Of a stretch of DNA of 64,000 bases, positions 27,141-35,489 are shown piece by piece (position 1 is the first letter of the stretch; every line of letters begins with the position of its first letter). The position numbers and the translations under genes are program-made. Source of the stretch: Georgenia ruanii (lineage in GTDB: Bacteria > Actinomycetota > Actinomycetes > Actinomycetales > Actinomycetaceae); the NCBI RefSeq assembly GCF_009193175.1, contig NZ_VUKE01000017.1, forward strand, positions 38,628 to 102,627, read 5' to 3'. Under the pieces are notes generated by a model. It saw only the letters and a list, made by a program, of their open reading frames with translations. It was not told the origin of the DNA and ran no database searches.

Positions 27141-27830
27141 TCAGCGGGCTCGGCGCCGCAGCCGGTCGAGGTCGATCAGCAGCACCGCGCGGCCCTCCAG
27201 GCGGATCCAGCCGCGGGAGACGAACTCGGCCAGGGACTTGTTGACCGTCTCGCGGGAGGCGCCGACGAGCTGGGCGAGCTCCTCCTGGGTGAGGTCGTGC
27301 GGGACGTGGACGCCCTCGTCGGTGGTCTCGCCGAACCGGTCGGCCAGGTCCAGCAGCGCCTTGGCCACCCGGCCGGGAACGTCGGAGAAGACCAGGTCCG
27401 CCAGCGACTCGTTGGTCCGGCGCAGCCGCTGGGCCAGGGCCTTGAGCATGTGCTTGGCCAGGGACGGGCGGGTCTCGAGGAACTCCATGAGGTCGGAGTG
27501 GTTCAGCTCGAGCAGCCGGGTGGGGGCCACCGCCGTCGCCGTCGTCGAGCGCGGGCCCGGGTCGAAGAGGGTCAGCTCGCCGAGCAGCTCGCCGGGCCCC
27601 AGGACGGCGAGGAGGTTCTCGCGGCCGTCGGGGGCGGTGTGGCCGAGCTTCACCTTGCCGTCGGTGACGATGTAGAGCCGGTCGCCCGGGTCGCCCTCGT
27701 TGAAGAGGGTCTCGCCCCGACGCAACGACGTCTCGCTCATGAGCCCGCGCAGCTCCGTCTGGTCCTGCTCGTCCAGCGCGTCGAAGAGCGGCACGGTGCC
27801 GATTACGTTTTGTTCCACGGTGCGTCCCAT
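27141..27830 (-). CDS. crp: CRP/FNR-family global transcriptional regulator
   Basis: The 229-residue protein has a cyclic-nucleotide-binding domain (LYIVTDGKVKLGHTAPDGREN; GELLGELTLFDPGPRSTTA, the cAMP-contacting loop), a long dimerisation helix, and a C-terminal winged HTH (LTQEELAQLVGASRETVNKSLAEF). Nearly the whole HTH segment matches actinobacterial CRP/GlxR proteins, which control carbon and respiratory genes with cAMP. Its neighbour nth is divergent, as in M. tuberculosis (Rv3674c-Rv3676, recalled). The start ATG 27830 is plausible; no clear Shine-Dalgarno is visible. Confidence 0.95.
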   Translation of the reverse strand: MGRTVEQNVIGTVPLFDALDEQDQTELRGLMSETSLRRGETLFNEGDPGDRLYIVTDGKVKLGHTAPDGRENLLAVLGPGELLGELTLFDPGPRSTTATAVAPTRLLELNHSDLMEFLETRPSLAKHMLKALAQRLRRTNESLADLVFSDVPGRVAKALLDLADRFGETTDEGVHVPHDLTQEELAQLVGASRETVNKSLAEFVSRGWIRLEGRAVLLIDLDRLRRRAR

Positions 27831-27954
27831 CGTCCGGGGCCAAACTCACGATCGCACGCGGGCCAGCGGCCCTCGTGCCCGCGCCCATCCTGCCACCCCC
27901 GGTGTGATCAGGCACAGGACAGGTGTCGGCCGGGTCGCGCTCTAGGCTTGCCCC

Positions 27955-28671
27955 ATGACTCCCGCCCGTCGCCCCGGCGCGGCCCGGCCGCGGTCCCTGA
28001 AGGCCGCGCGCGAGCAGGCCGCGGCGGTCAACGAGCTGCTCGCCCAGGCGTGGCCGGACGCCCACATCGAGCTGGACTTCTCCACGCCGCTGGAGCTGCT
28101 GGTGGCGACCGTGCTCTCGGCCCAGACCACCGACGTCCGCGTCAACCAGGTGACGCCCGGGCTGTTCGCGGCCTACCCCGACGCCGCCGCCTACGCCGGC
28201 GCCCGCCGGGAGGACCTCGAGGAGATCCTCCGCCCCTTGGGCTTCTACCGGTCCAAGGCGGCGGCCCTGCAGGGCATCGGCGCGGCCCTCGTCGAGCGCT
28301 TCGGCGGCGAGGTGCCGGCGAGCCTCGACGAGCTCGTCACCCTGCCGGGGGTTGGCCGCAAGACGGCGAACGTCGTCCTGGGCAACGCGTTCGGCACCCC
28401 GGGGATCACCGTCGACACCCACGTCGGGCGCCTGGCGCGCCGGCTGGGCTGGACCGACCAGAAGGACCCGGTCAAGGTCGAGGCGCGCATCGCCGAGCTG
28501 CTCCCGCCGGAGGAGTGGACGATGGCGTGCCACCGGCTGATCTTCCACGGCCGGCGCGTGTGCCATTCCCGCCGCCCGGCGTGCGGGGCGTGCGTGGTCG
28601 CCGAGCTGTGCCCGTCCTACGGCGAGGGCGAGACCGACCCCGAGCGCGCCCGGGCCCTGGTCACCGGCTGA
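27955..28671 (+). CDS. nth: Endonuclease III
   Basis: Nth removes oxidised pyrimidines and nicks the resulting abasic site. The 238-residue enzyme has the helix-hairpin-helix LPGVGRKTA with catalytic Lys137, catalytic Asp154 in TVDTHVGR, and the 4Fe-4S cysteines C-X6-C-X2-C-X5-C at 203, 210, 213 and 219. TAGGCT lies 6 nt before ATG 27955, pointing to a leaderless mRNA. It is divergent from crp. Confidence 0.97.
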   Translation: MTPARRPGAARPRSLKAAREQAAAVNELLAQAWPDAHIELDFSTPLELLVATVLSAQTTDVRVNQVTPGLFAAYPDAAAYAGARREDLEEILRPLGFYRSKAAALQGIGAALVERFGGEVPASLDELVTLPGVGRKTANVVLGNAFGTPGITVDTHVGRLARRLGWTDQKDPVKVEARIAELLPPEEWTMACHRLIFHGRRVCHSRRPACGACVVAELCPSYGEGETDPERARALVTG

Positions 28672-28724
28672 GCGGCGGCCGCACCCGCCGACCGCTCCGC
28701 GGCGCGGCCGACCGGCGGCCCGTC

Positions 28725-28740
28725 GCGGCGGCGCCGCCGC
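28725..28740. terminator. Weak GC hairpin between nth and the alpha/beta hydrolase
   Basis: The 16-bp palindrome GCGGCGGCGCCGCCGC lies between convergent genes (54 bp after nth, 19 bp before the hydrolase stop). It has no loop or U tract, so a terminator role is only a suggestion. Confidence 0.35.
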
Positions 28741-28759
28741 TGCTCGGCCGCCCCGGCGC

Positions 28760-29683
28760 TCAGCGCGCCGCCGGCACCTCGGCCGCGAGGAAGTCCAGCA
28801 GCAGCTCGGTGATCTCCTCCGGTGCCTCCTCGGGGAGGAAGTGCCCGGCGCGGGGGGTGACGTGCTCGCGCAGCGGGCCGACGACGTAGCGGTGGTCGCG
28901 GGCGAAGGTGCGCCCCGGCAGCAGCCGGTCCTGGGCGCCGCGGACGCTGAGCACGGGCACCTGGACGGGCCGGCGGACGGCGGCCAGGTACCGCCGTCCG
29001 TCGGCGCGGGGCGTCGCGCGCACCAGCCAGCGGAAGTGCTCCATGGCGCTGTGCGCGGCGAAGGGCAGCCGCATCGCCTCGGTGTAGAGGTCCGCCTGCG
29101 AGGTCGCGCCGTCGTTGCCCGGCGCCGACCACTCCCGCAGCACGTCGCGCACCAGGGTGCCCTCGCGCACCGCGCGCTCGGGGAACCAGGGCAGCTGGAA
29201 GCGCGCGAGGGTGGACAGGGCGCGCAGCGGCATCCGGTTGCCCACCCGGTGCAGCGGCAGCGGGTGGGGGTTGGCGAGGACGGCGACGGCGCGGGTCAGG
29301 CGCGGCGCGAGCGAGGGCATCGACCAGGCCACGGTGCCGCCGAAGCCGTGCCCGACGACCACCGCGCTCGCCGCGCCGAGGGACCGGATGACGCCGGCGA
29401 CGTCGCGGGCGAAGACGCCGGTCTCGTGGCGGTGCGGGGGCTTGTCGGAGCCGCCGAAGCCGCGCAGGTCCATGGCTGCCACCTGGTAGCCGGCCGCCGC
29501 CAACGCGGGGATCTGGTGGCGCCAGGACCACCAGAACTGCGGGAACGCGTGCAGCAGGACGACCAGCGGGCGGTGCGTCGAGGGCTCGCCGGCCAGCACC
29601 ACGTGGAACTGGGCGCCGTTGGCGGAGACGTTGCGGTGCTCCCACGGACCGGGGACGAGCACACAGCTGGGATCGGCAACCAC
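28760..29683 (-). CDS. Alpha/beta hydrolase (epoxide hydrolase-like, nucleophile position altered)
   Basis: The 307-residue protein has the fold of epoxide hydrolases and haloalkane dehalogenases: oxyanion motif LLHAFPQFWWSWRHQIPAL, MDLRGFGGSDKP, acid in RGAQDRLLPG and histidine in RAGHFLPEEAPEE. The nucleophile elbow reads VVGHGFGG, with Gly113 where Asp or Ser is expected, so hydrolase activity is doubtful. The position near nth, crp and acs corresponds, as recalled, to ephE of mycobacteria. TACCGT lies 7 nt before GTG 29683, favouring that start over GTG 29692, which overlaps the box. Confidence 0.82.
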   Translation of the reverse strand: MVADPSCVLVPGPWEHRNVSANGAQFHVVLAGEPSTHRPLVVLLHAFPQFWWSWRHQIPALAAAGYQVAAMDLRGFGGSDKPPHRHETGVFARDVAGVIRSLGAASAVVVGHGFGGTVAWSMPSLAPRLTRAVAVLANPHPLPLHRVGNRMPLRALSTLARFQLPWFPERAVREGTLVRDVLREWSAPGNDGATSQADLYTEAMRLPFAAHSAMEHFRWLVRATPRADGRRYLAAVRRPVQVPVLSVRGAQDRLLPGRTFARDHRYVVGPLREHVTPRAGHFLPEEAPEEITELLLDFLAAEVPAAR

Positions 29684-29713
29684 GCCTGGCACGGTAGCGG
29701 GTATCGGAGGACT

Positions 29714-30037
29714 TCAGAGCAGAGCGAGCACCGCCATGTACGTGCCCGTGCCGCCCACGATGCTCAGCAGGGCGTTGCGCCGCCACAGGTGCAGCGCGGC
29801 GGTGACGACGACGCCGGCCACCTCGGGCAGCCCGTGGGGCGCGGGGGTGAGGTCCACCGCCGAGAGGGTGTAGACCACGAGGATCGCCATGACCCCCAGC
29901 GGCATGGTCCGGCCCAGGAACGACACGAGCGCGGAGTCGCGCACCCGGCGCAGCGCCAGGAACGGCGCCAGCCGGAGGGCGTAGGTGACGGCGAAGATCA
30001 CCAGGAGGGTGAGCAGGATGTGACCGGGTCTAGGCAT
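29714..30037 (-). CDS. azlD: AzlD-type branched-chain amino acid exporter subunit
   Basis: The 107-residue protein has four short hydrophobic segments (ILLTLLVIFAVTYALRLAPF, LGVMAILVVYTLSAVDL, PEVAGVVVTAALHLWRRNALL, GGTGTYMAVLALL), the size and pattern of AzlD. It is the small partner of AzlC in an exporter of branched-chain amino acids. ATG 30037 lies inside the end of azlC (8-bp overlap), so the two are translationally coupled. Confidence 0.9.
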   Translation of the reverse strand: MPRPGHILLTLLVIFAVTYALRLAPFLALRRVRDSALVSFLGRTMPLGVMAILVVYTLSAVDLTPAPHGLPEVAGVVVTAALHLWRRNALLSIVGGTGTYMAVLALL

Positions 30038-30908
30038 CCGGGTCCTCCAGCCGGGCGGCCCCGCCGGCGGGCCCTGCGCCGGACCCGAGGTGGGCGCCCG
30101 GCTCCTCGGCGGCCGGCACGGTGCCGGGCTGGTCGGCGGTGGCGGCGGCCGGGACGGCCCGGTGGCGCTCGCCGGTTTCGGCGGCCCCGGCGATCGCGGC
30201 GCGGCGCCGGGCGCCCAGCGCGAAGCGCGCGATGAGCACCAGCACGAACGAGGTCAGCGCGATCACCAGCATGCTGCCCGGGGCGACCGCCAACGCGAGT
30301 GCCGCGCACGCCAGCGCGACGAGCAGGGTGGGCAGGTCCGGGGCGGCGCGGAAGGCGTCGATGGTGAGCACGACGAACAGGGCGGTCAGGGCGAAGCCCA
30401 GCCCTTCGGCGTCGAGGCCCAGGTGCGCGCCGAGCAGGGCGCCCGCGGTGGAGCCGGTGAGCCAGTACAGCTGGCAGATCACCTGCGTGGCGAGCACCCG
30501 CGTGCCGGTGAGCTCGTGCCGGGGCCTGGTGGCCAGCAGGGCGTAGGCCTCGTCGGTCAGCGCGTGGACGCCGTACAGGCGGCCAAGGGCGGAGCGGATC
30601 TTCAGCAGCGGGAAGCTCAGCCCGTAGAACACGTGCCGGAAGTTGACGAAGAAGGTGGTCGCGGCCACCTGGGCCAGCCCGACGCCGCCGGTGACCAGGC
30701 CGATGGCGAGGAACTCCATCGAGCCGGCGTAGATGAGCACCGAGAAGACCGGCGCCCACCACCACGCCAGCCCGCTGGTGGCGAGGAGCACCCCAAAGGC
30801 CGCGCCGAGCGGGAGGTAGCCCATGCCCACGCCGACGGTGTCCCGGGCGGCGAGCGCCACCTCGTGGCGGCGGTCCGGGCGCGCGGCGGCCGCGGGCGGG
30901 GTGGGCAT
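30030..30908 (-). CDS. azlC: AzlC-family branched-chain amino acid permease
   Basis: The 292-residue membrane protein has AzlC hallmarks: MGYLPLGAAFGVLL near residue 28, SVLIYAGSMEFLAIGLV, then FFVNFRHVFYGLSFPLLK and GRLYGVHALTDEAYALL. It forms the large subunit of an amino acid exporter with AzlD. The C-terminal 70 residues after the last helix are hydrophilic, rich in Ala/Gly/Pro, and not typical of the family. TAGCCT lies 6 nt before ATG 30908, indicating a leaderless start. The palindrome at 31096-31152 lies upstream. Confidence 0.92.
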   Translation of the reverse strand: MPTPPAAAARPDRRHEVALAARDTVGVGMGYLPLGAAFGVLLATSGLAWWWAPVFSVLIYAGSMEFLAIGLVTGGVGLAQVAATTFFVNFRHVFYGLSFPLLKIRSALGRLYGVHALTDEAYALLATRPRHELTGTRVLATQVICQLYWLTGSTAGALLGAHLGLDAEGLGFALTALFVVLTIDAFRAAPDLPTLLVALACAALALAVAPGSMLVIALTSFVLVLIARFALGARRRAAIAGAAETGERHRAVPAAATADQPGTVPAAEEPGAHLGSGAGPAGGAARLEDPDA

Positions 30909-30920
30909 GTCCTCAGGCTA

Positions 30921-31223
30921 AGCCGGGCCGCGCCGGCGGAGGCCGTGGTGCCCGCCACGGTCCGCATGCCGAGCAGCGCGGAGCACGTGGCCAAGCCGAA
31001 GGCTGAGTCAGGGTTCTCACTAGGTCTTCGGCCGCGGGTCGGCGCCTGGTGCCTGCCCACCTCGGCGTGGGCGACGCGGCCGGGCTGGTTTCACTCGGGC
31101 CCGTGGTGTACTTTCGGCAGGCAATGCCTGTCGGAAGTACACCACGGGCCCGCTCGGGCGACGCTGAAGCGGACGGCGCCGGTGGACTCGCGCGCACACG
31201 CGGCGCGAGGGTGGCCCGCACCG
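30921..31223. other. Non-coding stretch between azlC and acs
   Basis: About 300 bp without a gene. It holds the long palindrome described separately and, at its left, the azlC -10 box. No other clear structure is seen. Confidence 0.5.
31096..31152. repeat. 57-bp palindromic element, copy 1
   Basis: Positions i and 31248-i pair through 28 bases on each side of central A31124. Only two positions (31114/31134 and 31117/31131) depart from Watson-Crick, and both are G:U-compatible in the plus-strand RNA. The core TCGGCAGGCAATGCCTG is identical to that of the copy at 58049-58089. The element lies 72 bp beyond the acs stop and 188 bp upstream of azlC. It could be a terminator, a protein-binding site or a REP-like repeat. 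Confidence 0.9.
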
Positions 31224-33215
31224 CTAGCGCTGCATGCCCTTGCTGATCTGGTCCATGACGGTCGAGTCCGCCAGCGTGGTGACGTCGCCGGCCTCGCGGC
31301 CCTCGGCGATGTCGCGCAGCAGGCGGCGCATGATCTTGCCCGAGCGGGTCTTGGGCAGCTCGGCCACCACCAGGATCGAGCGGGGCTTGGCGATCGGGCC
31401 GATCTCCTTGGCCACGTGGTTGCGCAGCTCGGCCACGACGTCCTCGCCCTCGCCGGCCTCGTCGGCCCGCTCGAGGGCGTCGGCGCGCAGGATGACGAAG
31501 GCGACGACCGCCTGGCCGGTGGTGTCGTCCTTGGCGCCGACCACCGCCGCCTCGGCCACCATCGGGTGGGAGACGAGGGCGGACTCGATCTCCGTGGTGG
31601 ACAACCGGTGGCCCGAGACGTTCATGACGTCGTCCACGCGCCCGAGCAGCCAGATGTCGCCGTCGTCGTCCTTCTTGGCGCCGTCCCCGGCGAAGTACAT
31701 CCCCGGGAAGCGGGACCAGTAGGTGTCGGCGAAGCGCTGCGGGTCGCCCCAGATGCCGCGCAGCATCGCCGGCCACGGGTCGGTGAGCACGAGGTACCCG
31801 CCGCCGCCGTTGGGCACCGGCTCGCCGCGCTCGTCGAGCACGTCGGCGCTGATGCCGGGCAGCGGCACCTGCGCCGAGCCGGGCTTGGCGGCGGTGACGC
31901 CGGGCAGCGGGGAGATCATGATCGCCCCGGTCTCGGTCTGCCACCAGGTGTCCACCACCGGGGTGCGGTCGGCGCCGATGGTGCGCCGGTACCACATCCA
32001 CGCCTCGGGGTTGATGGGCTCGCCCACCGAGCCGAGCACCCGCAGCGAGGACAGGTCGTGCTTGCCGGGGTACTCCGCGCCCCACTTCATGCAGGTGCGG
32101 ATGGCGGTGGGGGCCGTGTAGAGGATGGAGACCTTGTACTTCTCGACCAGCTCCCACCAGCGGTCCTTGCCGGGGGTGTCCGGGGTGCCCTCGTAGAGGA
32201 CCTGGGTGGCGCCGTTGACCAGCGGGCCGTAGGTGACGTAGCTGTGCCCGGTGACCCAGCCGATGTCGGCGGTGCACCAGTACACGTCCGTCTCCGGCTT
32301 GAGGTCGAAGACGTGCTTGTGGGTGAAGGCGCACTGGGCGAGGTAGCCGCCGGTAGTGTGCAGGATGCCCTTCGGCTTCCCGGTGGTGCCGGAGGTGTAG
32401 AGGATGAACAGCGGGTGCTCGGCCTCGACGTCGACCGGGGTGTGCTCCGGGCTCGCGGCGGCGAGGGCGTCGGCCCCGCGCACGTCCCGGCCCTCGGTCC
32501 ACGGCACGTCCTGGCCGGTGCGCTCGACGACGAGGACGTGCTCGACCGGGGTGCCCTTGGCCAGCGCCTCGTCCACGGCCGGCTTGAGCGCGCTGGGCTT
32601 GCCGCGCCGGTACCCGCCGTCGGCGGTGATGACCACGCGGGCCTCGGCGTCGTTGATGCGGCTGTGCAGCGCCTCGGCGGAGAAGCCGCCGAAGACCACC
32701 GAGTGCGGGGCGCCGATCCGCGCGCACGCGAGCATCGCGATGACCGCCTCGGGGATCATCGGCAGGTAGATCGCGACCCGGTCGCCGGTGCGCACCCCCA
32801 GGGCCGCGAGCGCGTTGGCCGCCCGGGAGACCTGCTCCTTGAGGTCGGCGTACGTCACGGTGCGGGTGTCGCCGGGCTCGCCCTCGAAGTGGATGGCCAC
32901 CCGGTCGCCGTGGCCGGCCTCGACGTGCCGGTCGACGGCGTTGTAGGCGGCGTTGAGCCGGCCGTCGCCGAACCAGCGCGCCACCGGGGCGCCGGAGAAG
33001 TCCAGGACCTCCGTGAAGTCCTTGCTCCAGGTCAGCAGCTCGCGCGCCTGCTCGGCCCAGAAACCCTCCCGGTCCGCCGCCGCCCGCTCGTACAGGTCGG
33101 GGCCGGCGTTGGCCTGGGCGGCGAACTCCGGGCTGGGCGGAAAGGACCGCTCCTCGCGCAGCAGGTTCTCCAACCCGCCCCCGGGCGTCGCAGCAGTGGT
33201 CTCATGCTGGGACAT
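31224..33215 (-). CDS. acs: Acetyl-CoA synthetase (AMP-forming)
   Basis: Acs activates acetate to acetyl-CoA through acetyl-AMP. The 663-residue protein starts [14 protein letters not shown] and shows the adenylation motif [15 protein letters not shown] near residue 270, [31 protein letters not shown], and the acetylation-controlled lysine in [12 protein letters not shown] near residue 628. AGGGAGGA lies 6 nt before ATG 33215, which rules out longer in-frame starts. Its product feeds the same acyl-CoA metabolism as the PrpC enzyme. The palindromic element follows the gene. Confidence 0.97.
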   Translation of the reverse strand: MSQHETTAATPGGGLENLLREERSFPPSPEFAAQANAGPDLYERAAADREGFWAEQARELLTWSKDFTEVLDFSGAPVARWFGDGRLNAAYNAVDRHVEAGHGDRVAIHFEGEPGDTRTVTYADLKEQVSRAANALAALGVRTGDRVAIYLPMIPEAVIAMLACARIGAPHSVVFGGFSAEALHSRINDAEARVVITADGGYRRGKPSALKPAVDEALAKGTPVEHVLVVERTGQDVPWTEGRDVRGADALAAASPEHTPVDVEAEHPLFILYTSGTTGKPKGILHTTGGYLAQCAFTHKHVFDLKPETDVYWCTADIGWVTGHSYVTYGPLVNGATQVLYEGTPDTPGKDRWWELVEKYKVSILYTAPTAIRTCMKWGAEYPGKHDLSSLRVLGSVGEPINPEAWMWYRRTIGADRTPVVDTWWQTETGAIMISPLPGVTAAKPGSAQVPLPGISADVLDERGEPVPNGGGGYLVLTDPWPAMLRGIWGDPQRFADTYWSRFPGMYFAGDGAKKDDDGDIWLLGRVDDVMNVSGHRLSTTEIESALVSHPMVAEAAVVGAKDDTTGQAVVAFVILRADALERADEAGEGEDVVAELRNHVAKEIGPIAKPRSILVVAELPKTRSGKIMRRLLRDIAEGREAGDVTTLADSTVMDQISKGMQR

Positions 33216-33489
33216 CTGTGTCCTCCCTGTCATCGGTGGCCCGCTACAAGTGTGCACCGGCTCACATCGCTTTCCAGGGCAACATATCGAACCGGGGCCA
33301 CCCGGCCCCATCCGGGGGGCAGCTCCTCTCGCGCTGTGCGCGAACATCCGCCCGCGCCGGGCTCGGCCAGCGCCGCCGGGCTCGGCGCGCGCCGACGGGC
33401 TCCGCCCGCGCCGCGACAGGCCTCAGCGCGGCCACGCTCGCCGTGCGGCCCCGGGGGTCACCTCCACGCCGGCGGGTGCGGTCGTGGCG
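33216..33489. other. Non-coding stretch upstream of acs
   Basis: The 274 bp between acs and the next membrane-protein gene hold the acs promoter and the 3' region of the neighbouring gene. Short repeats of CGCGCCGGGCTCGG-like sequence occur around 33352-33410, too degenerate to define a unit. No gene is seen. Confidence 0.4.
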
Positions 33490-34344
33490 TCAGCGCGAGC
33501 CGTGGCGGGCCGCGCCGCGGCCCAGGTCGTGGCGGGCGGCCTCGCGCCGGCCGTGCTCCTCGGCCCGGCCCAGGCGCCGGGCGCCGTGCGCGACGATCCC
33601 GACCAGCCCGAGCGTGAGCCCGGCCTGGGCCAGCCGGCCGCTCGGGCCGTCGGCGAGCAGGTGGTGCGCCACGTTCCCGCCGAGGTCGTTCAGGTCGCGC
33701 AGCCGGTCGAGGGCAGGGGCGAGCGCGTCCGCCGTCGGGCCGGGCAGGAGCACGAACGCCGCCCCGGCGAGGAGCACCAGGGCCCCGGTCACCAGGGCGC
33801 CGAGGGAGGACCAGCGGGCGGCCAGGACCACGACGGCGAGCACGAGCAGGCCGCAGACGAGCTCGACGACGGCGGCCGGCGCGAGGGTGCCGGTGGCCCA
33901 CGGGCTGTCCTCGCCCAGGGTGAGGCGGGCGCCGGCGTCGGCGACGAGGTACCAGGCGACCGGCGCGAGCAGCAGGGTCAGCACGAGCGCCCACACGTGC
34001 GCCGCTGCGCGGGAGCGGGGGCGGGCCTCGCTGGCCCCGGCGAGGGCGACGTCGGCGGGGTCCGGGGCCTCCTGCCACCGGGCCCGCAGCCCCGGCACGG
34101 CGTCCTCGCGCGGCGGGAAGGCGGCGGTGGGCGGGGTCGGGTCCGCGGACGCGGGCACTGTCGTGGGCTCCGCCGCGGGCTCGGCGCCCGGCCCGGCGGG
34201 GGCGTCGTCCAGGCGGCCGAGCAGGCGCTGGCGGCGCACGGCGGTGGACTCGAGGTCGTCGACGTCGTGGGGGCGTGCCCGCCGGCCAGTGACGGCGGGA
34301 TCCGCGGAGCCGGCGTGCTCCGGGCTGGTCTCGGGCGTGCTCAC
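33490..34344 (-). CDS. Membrane protein with one RSRAAAH-type four-helix module
   Basis: The 284-residue protein has a hydrophilic N-terminal half (residues 1-110, rich in Pro/Ala/Asp, with DDLESTAVRRQRLLGRL) followed by one module of four hydrophobic helices. The module begins RSRAAAHVWALVLTLLLAPVAWYL and contains RWSSLGALVTGALVLLAGA, matching the two modules of the adjacent 331-residue protein. It ends in a basic tail with HGRREAARHDLGRG. No known family is recognised. GAGGAGG precedes GTG 34344. The gene is probably co-expressed with its upstream paralogue, 84 bp away. Confidence 0.75.
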   Translation of the reverse strand: MSTPETSPEHAGSADPAVTGRRARPHDVDDLESTAVRRQRLLGRLDDAPAGPGAEPAAEPTTVPASADPTPPTAAFPPREDAVPGLRARWQEAPDPADVALAGASEARPRSRAAAHVWALVLTLLLAPVAWYLVADAGARLTLGEDSPWATGTLAPAAVVELVCGLLVLAVVVLAARWSSLGALVTGALVLLAGAAFVLLPGPTADALAPALDRLRDLNDLGGNVAHHLLADGPSGRLAQAGLTLGLVGIVAHGARRLGRAEEHGRREAARHDLGRGAARHGSR

Positions 34345-34428
34345 GGGGCCTCCTCGGGGTCCCTGCCACGGTATCCGGACGTGCGACGTCGCAGATGGGC
34401 GCCGCGCCGGGTGCCCCGAGGGCCGGGG

Positions 34429-35424
34429 TCAGGCGGCCACGAGGGCCAGCTCGGCGCGCTCGAGCCGCCGGCCGGACCGCCGCGCCCAGTGCGCGGCCCC
34501 GGCGCCGAGCACGACGACGACGCCGACGAGGAGCAGCTCACCGGTGCCGAGCGCCGAGACGACGGTCACGGTGCCGATGAGCGGCCAGAGCAGGTCGAGC
34601 AGCCACTCCTGGCCCAGGGTCGCCAGCGCCGCGGCGGCCGTGGGCAGCAGGTACATCAGCCACCCCGCGAGCTGCGGGCCCAGCGACGACCACGCCGCCA
34701 GGGCCAGGACCACGACCAGGAGGAGGCAGGCGAGCAGCAGCCACGGCTCACGCCAGGGGTGGGCGGCCCCGGTGAGCGCCAGGGTGAGGCTCAGGTCGTT
34801 GGCCGCCCGGCCCAGCAGCCAGATCGTCGGCGGGGTCAGCGCGAGCGCGACGAGGGTGCTCAGCGCGTGCGCCGCCACCCGGGTGCGCGGCGGGAGCGGC
34901 GGGGTGGGCGCCGCGGGGAGGTCCTCGAAGCCCGGCGGCGACGCCGCGGGCCGGGCCAGGGCCCGCTCCTGATGGCGGCCGGCCCGCCGGGCCAGGTGCG
35001 CGGCCAGCGCGGCCCCGAGCAGCGCGGCGCCGACCGCCAGCAGCGCGCCGGTGGCGGCGGGCTGGGCGAGCGCGGACCGCAGGGCGAGGCTGTCCGAGCG
35101 CTGCGCCGCCGTGGCGACCGTGCCGCCGGCGAGCCCGGGCACGGCGGCCCACAGGCCGGCGACGACCAGCGCGAGACTTGAGGCGAGGGCGGCCGCGGTG
35201 GCGACGACGGCGAGGAGCGCCGCGCCGAGCACCACCCAGCCCCACCCGGCGGCCGGGGAGGGGCCGGCGGCGCCGGGGGTGACGACGATCGGCGCGCCGT
35301 AGGCCAGCGCGAGCAGCCCGATCGGGGTGAGCACCAGGCCGACCACGACGGCGACGACGTGCGCCCGCAGCCGCGAGCGCGGCGGGACGGGGCCAGCAGG
35401 GGCTGCCTGCTCCTCGGTGCTCAC
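34429..35424 (-). CDS. Membrane protein with two tandem copies of the same four-helix module
   Basis: The 331-residue protein consists of two homologous halves. The first begins RSRLRAHVVAVVVGLVLTP and contains ALASSLALVVAGLWAAVPG; the second begins RTRVAAHALSTLVALALTP and contains AAWSSLGPQLAGWLMYLLP. Each half has about four helices and ends in a basic segment (RRAGRHQERAL, RRSGRRLERAEL). Function is unknown. The Shine-Dalgarno GGAGGGAGA lies within an 18-bp palindrome just before GTG 35424. It is followed by a single-module paralogue and preceded by a HAD phosphatase, all on the same strand. Confidence 0.78.
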   Translation of the reverse strand: MSTEEQAAPAGPVPPRSRLRAHVVAVVVGLVLTPIGLLALAYGAPIVVTPGAAGPSPAAGWGWVVLGAALLAVVATAAALASSLALVVAGLWAAVPGLAGGTVATAAQRSDSLALRSALAQPAATGALLAVGAALLGAALAAHLARRAGRHQERALARPAASPPGFEDLPAAPTPPLPPRTRVAAHALSTLVALALTPPTIWLLGRAANDLSLTLALTGAAHPWREPWLLLACLLLVVVLALAAWSSLGPQLAGWLMYLLPTAAAALATLGQEWLLDLLWPLIGTVTVVSALGTGELLLVGVVVVLGAGAAHWARRSGRRLERAELALVAA

Positions 35425-35429
35425 ATCTC

Positions 35430-35447
35430 TCCCTCCGGCCGGAGGGA
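35430..35447. promoter_or_regulatory. Palindrome sequestering the Shine-Dalgarno of the two-module membrane gene
   Basis: TCCCTCCGGCCGGAGGGA is a perfect 18-bp palindrome. On the minus strand its right half is the Shine-Dalgarno GGAGGGA located 6 nt before GTG 35424, so a hairpin would hide the ribosome site. It also lies 43 bp after the HAD gene stop and might instead terminate that transcript. Confidence 0.45.
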
Positions 35448-35489
35448 AACTCTAACCCGCGGCCGGGTGCCGCCCGAGCGGGCTCCGGC

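Noticed and set aside
27902..27920. Possible CRP site TGTGATCAGGCACA between crp and nth
   Set aside because: The spacing of TGTG and CACA is 6 rather than 8 bases, so it does not fit the TGTGA-N6-TCACA form.
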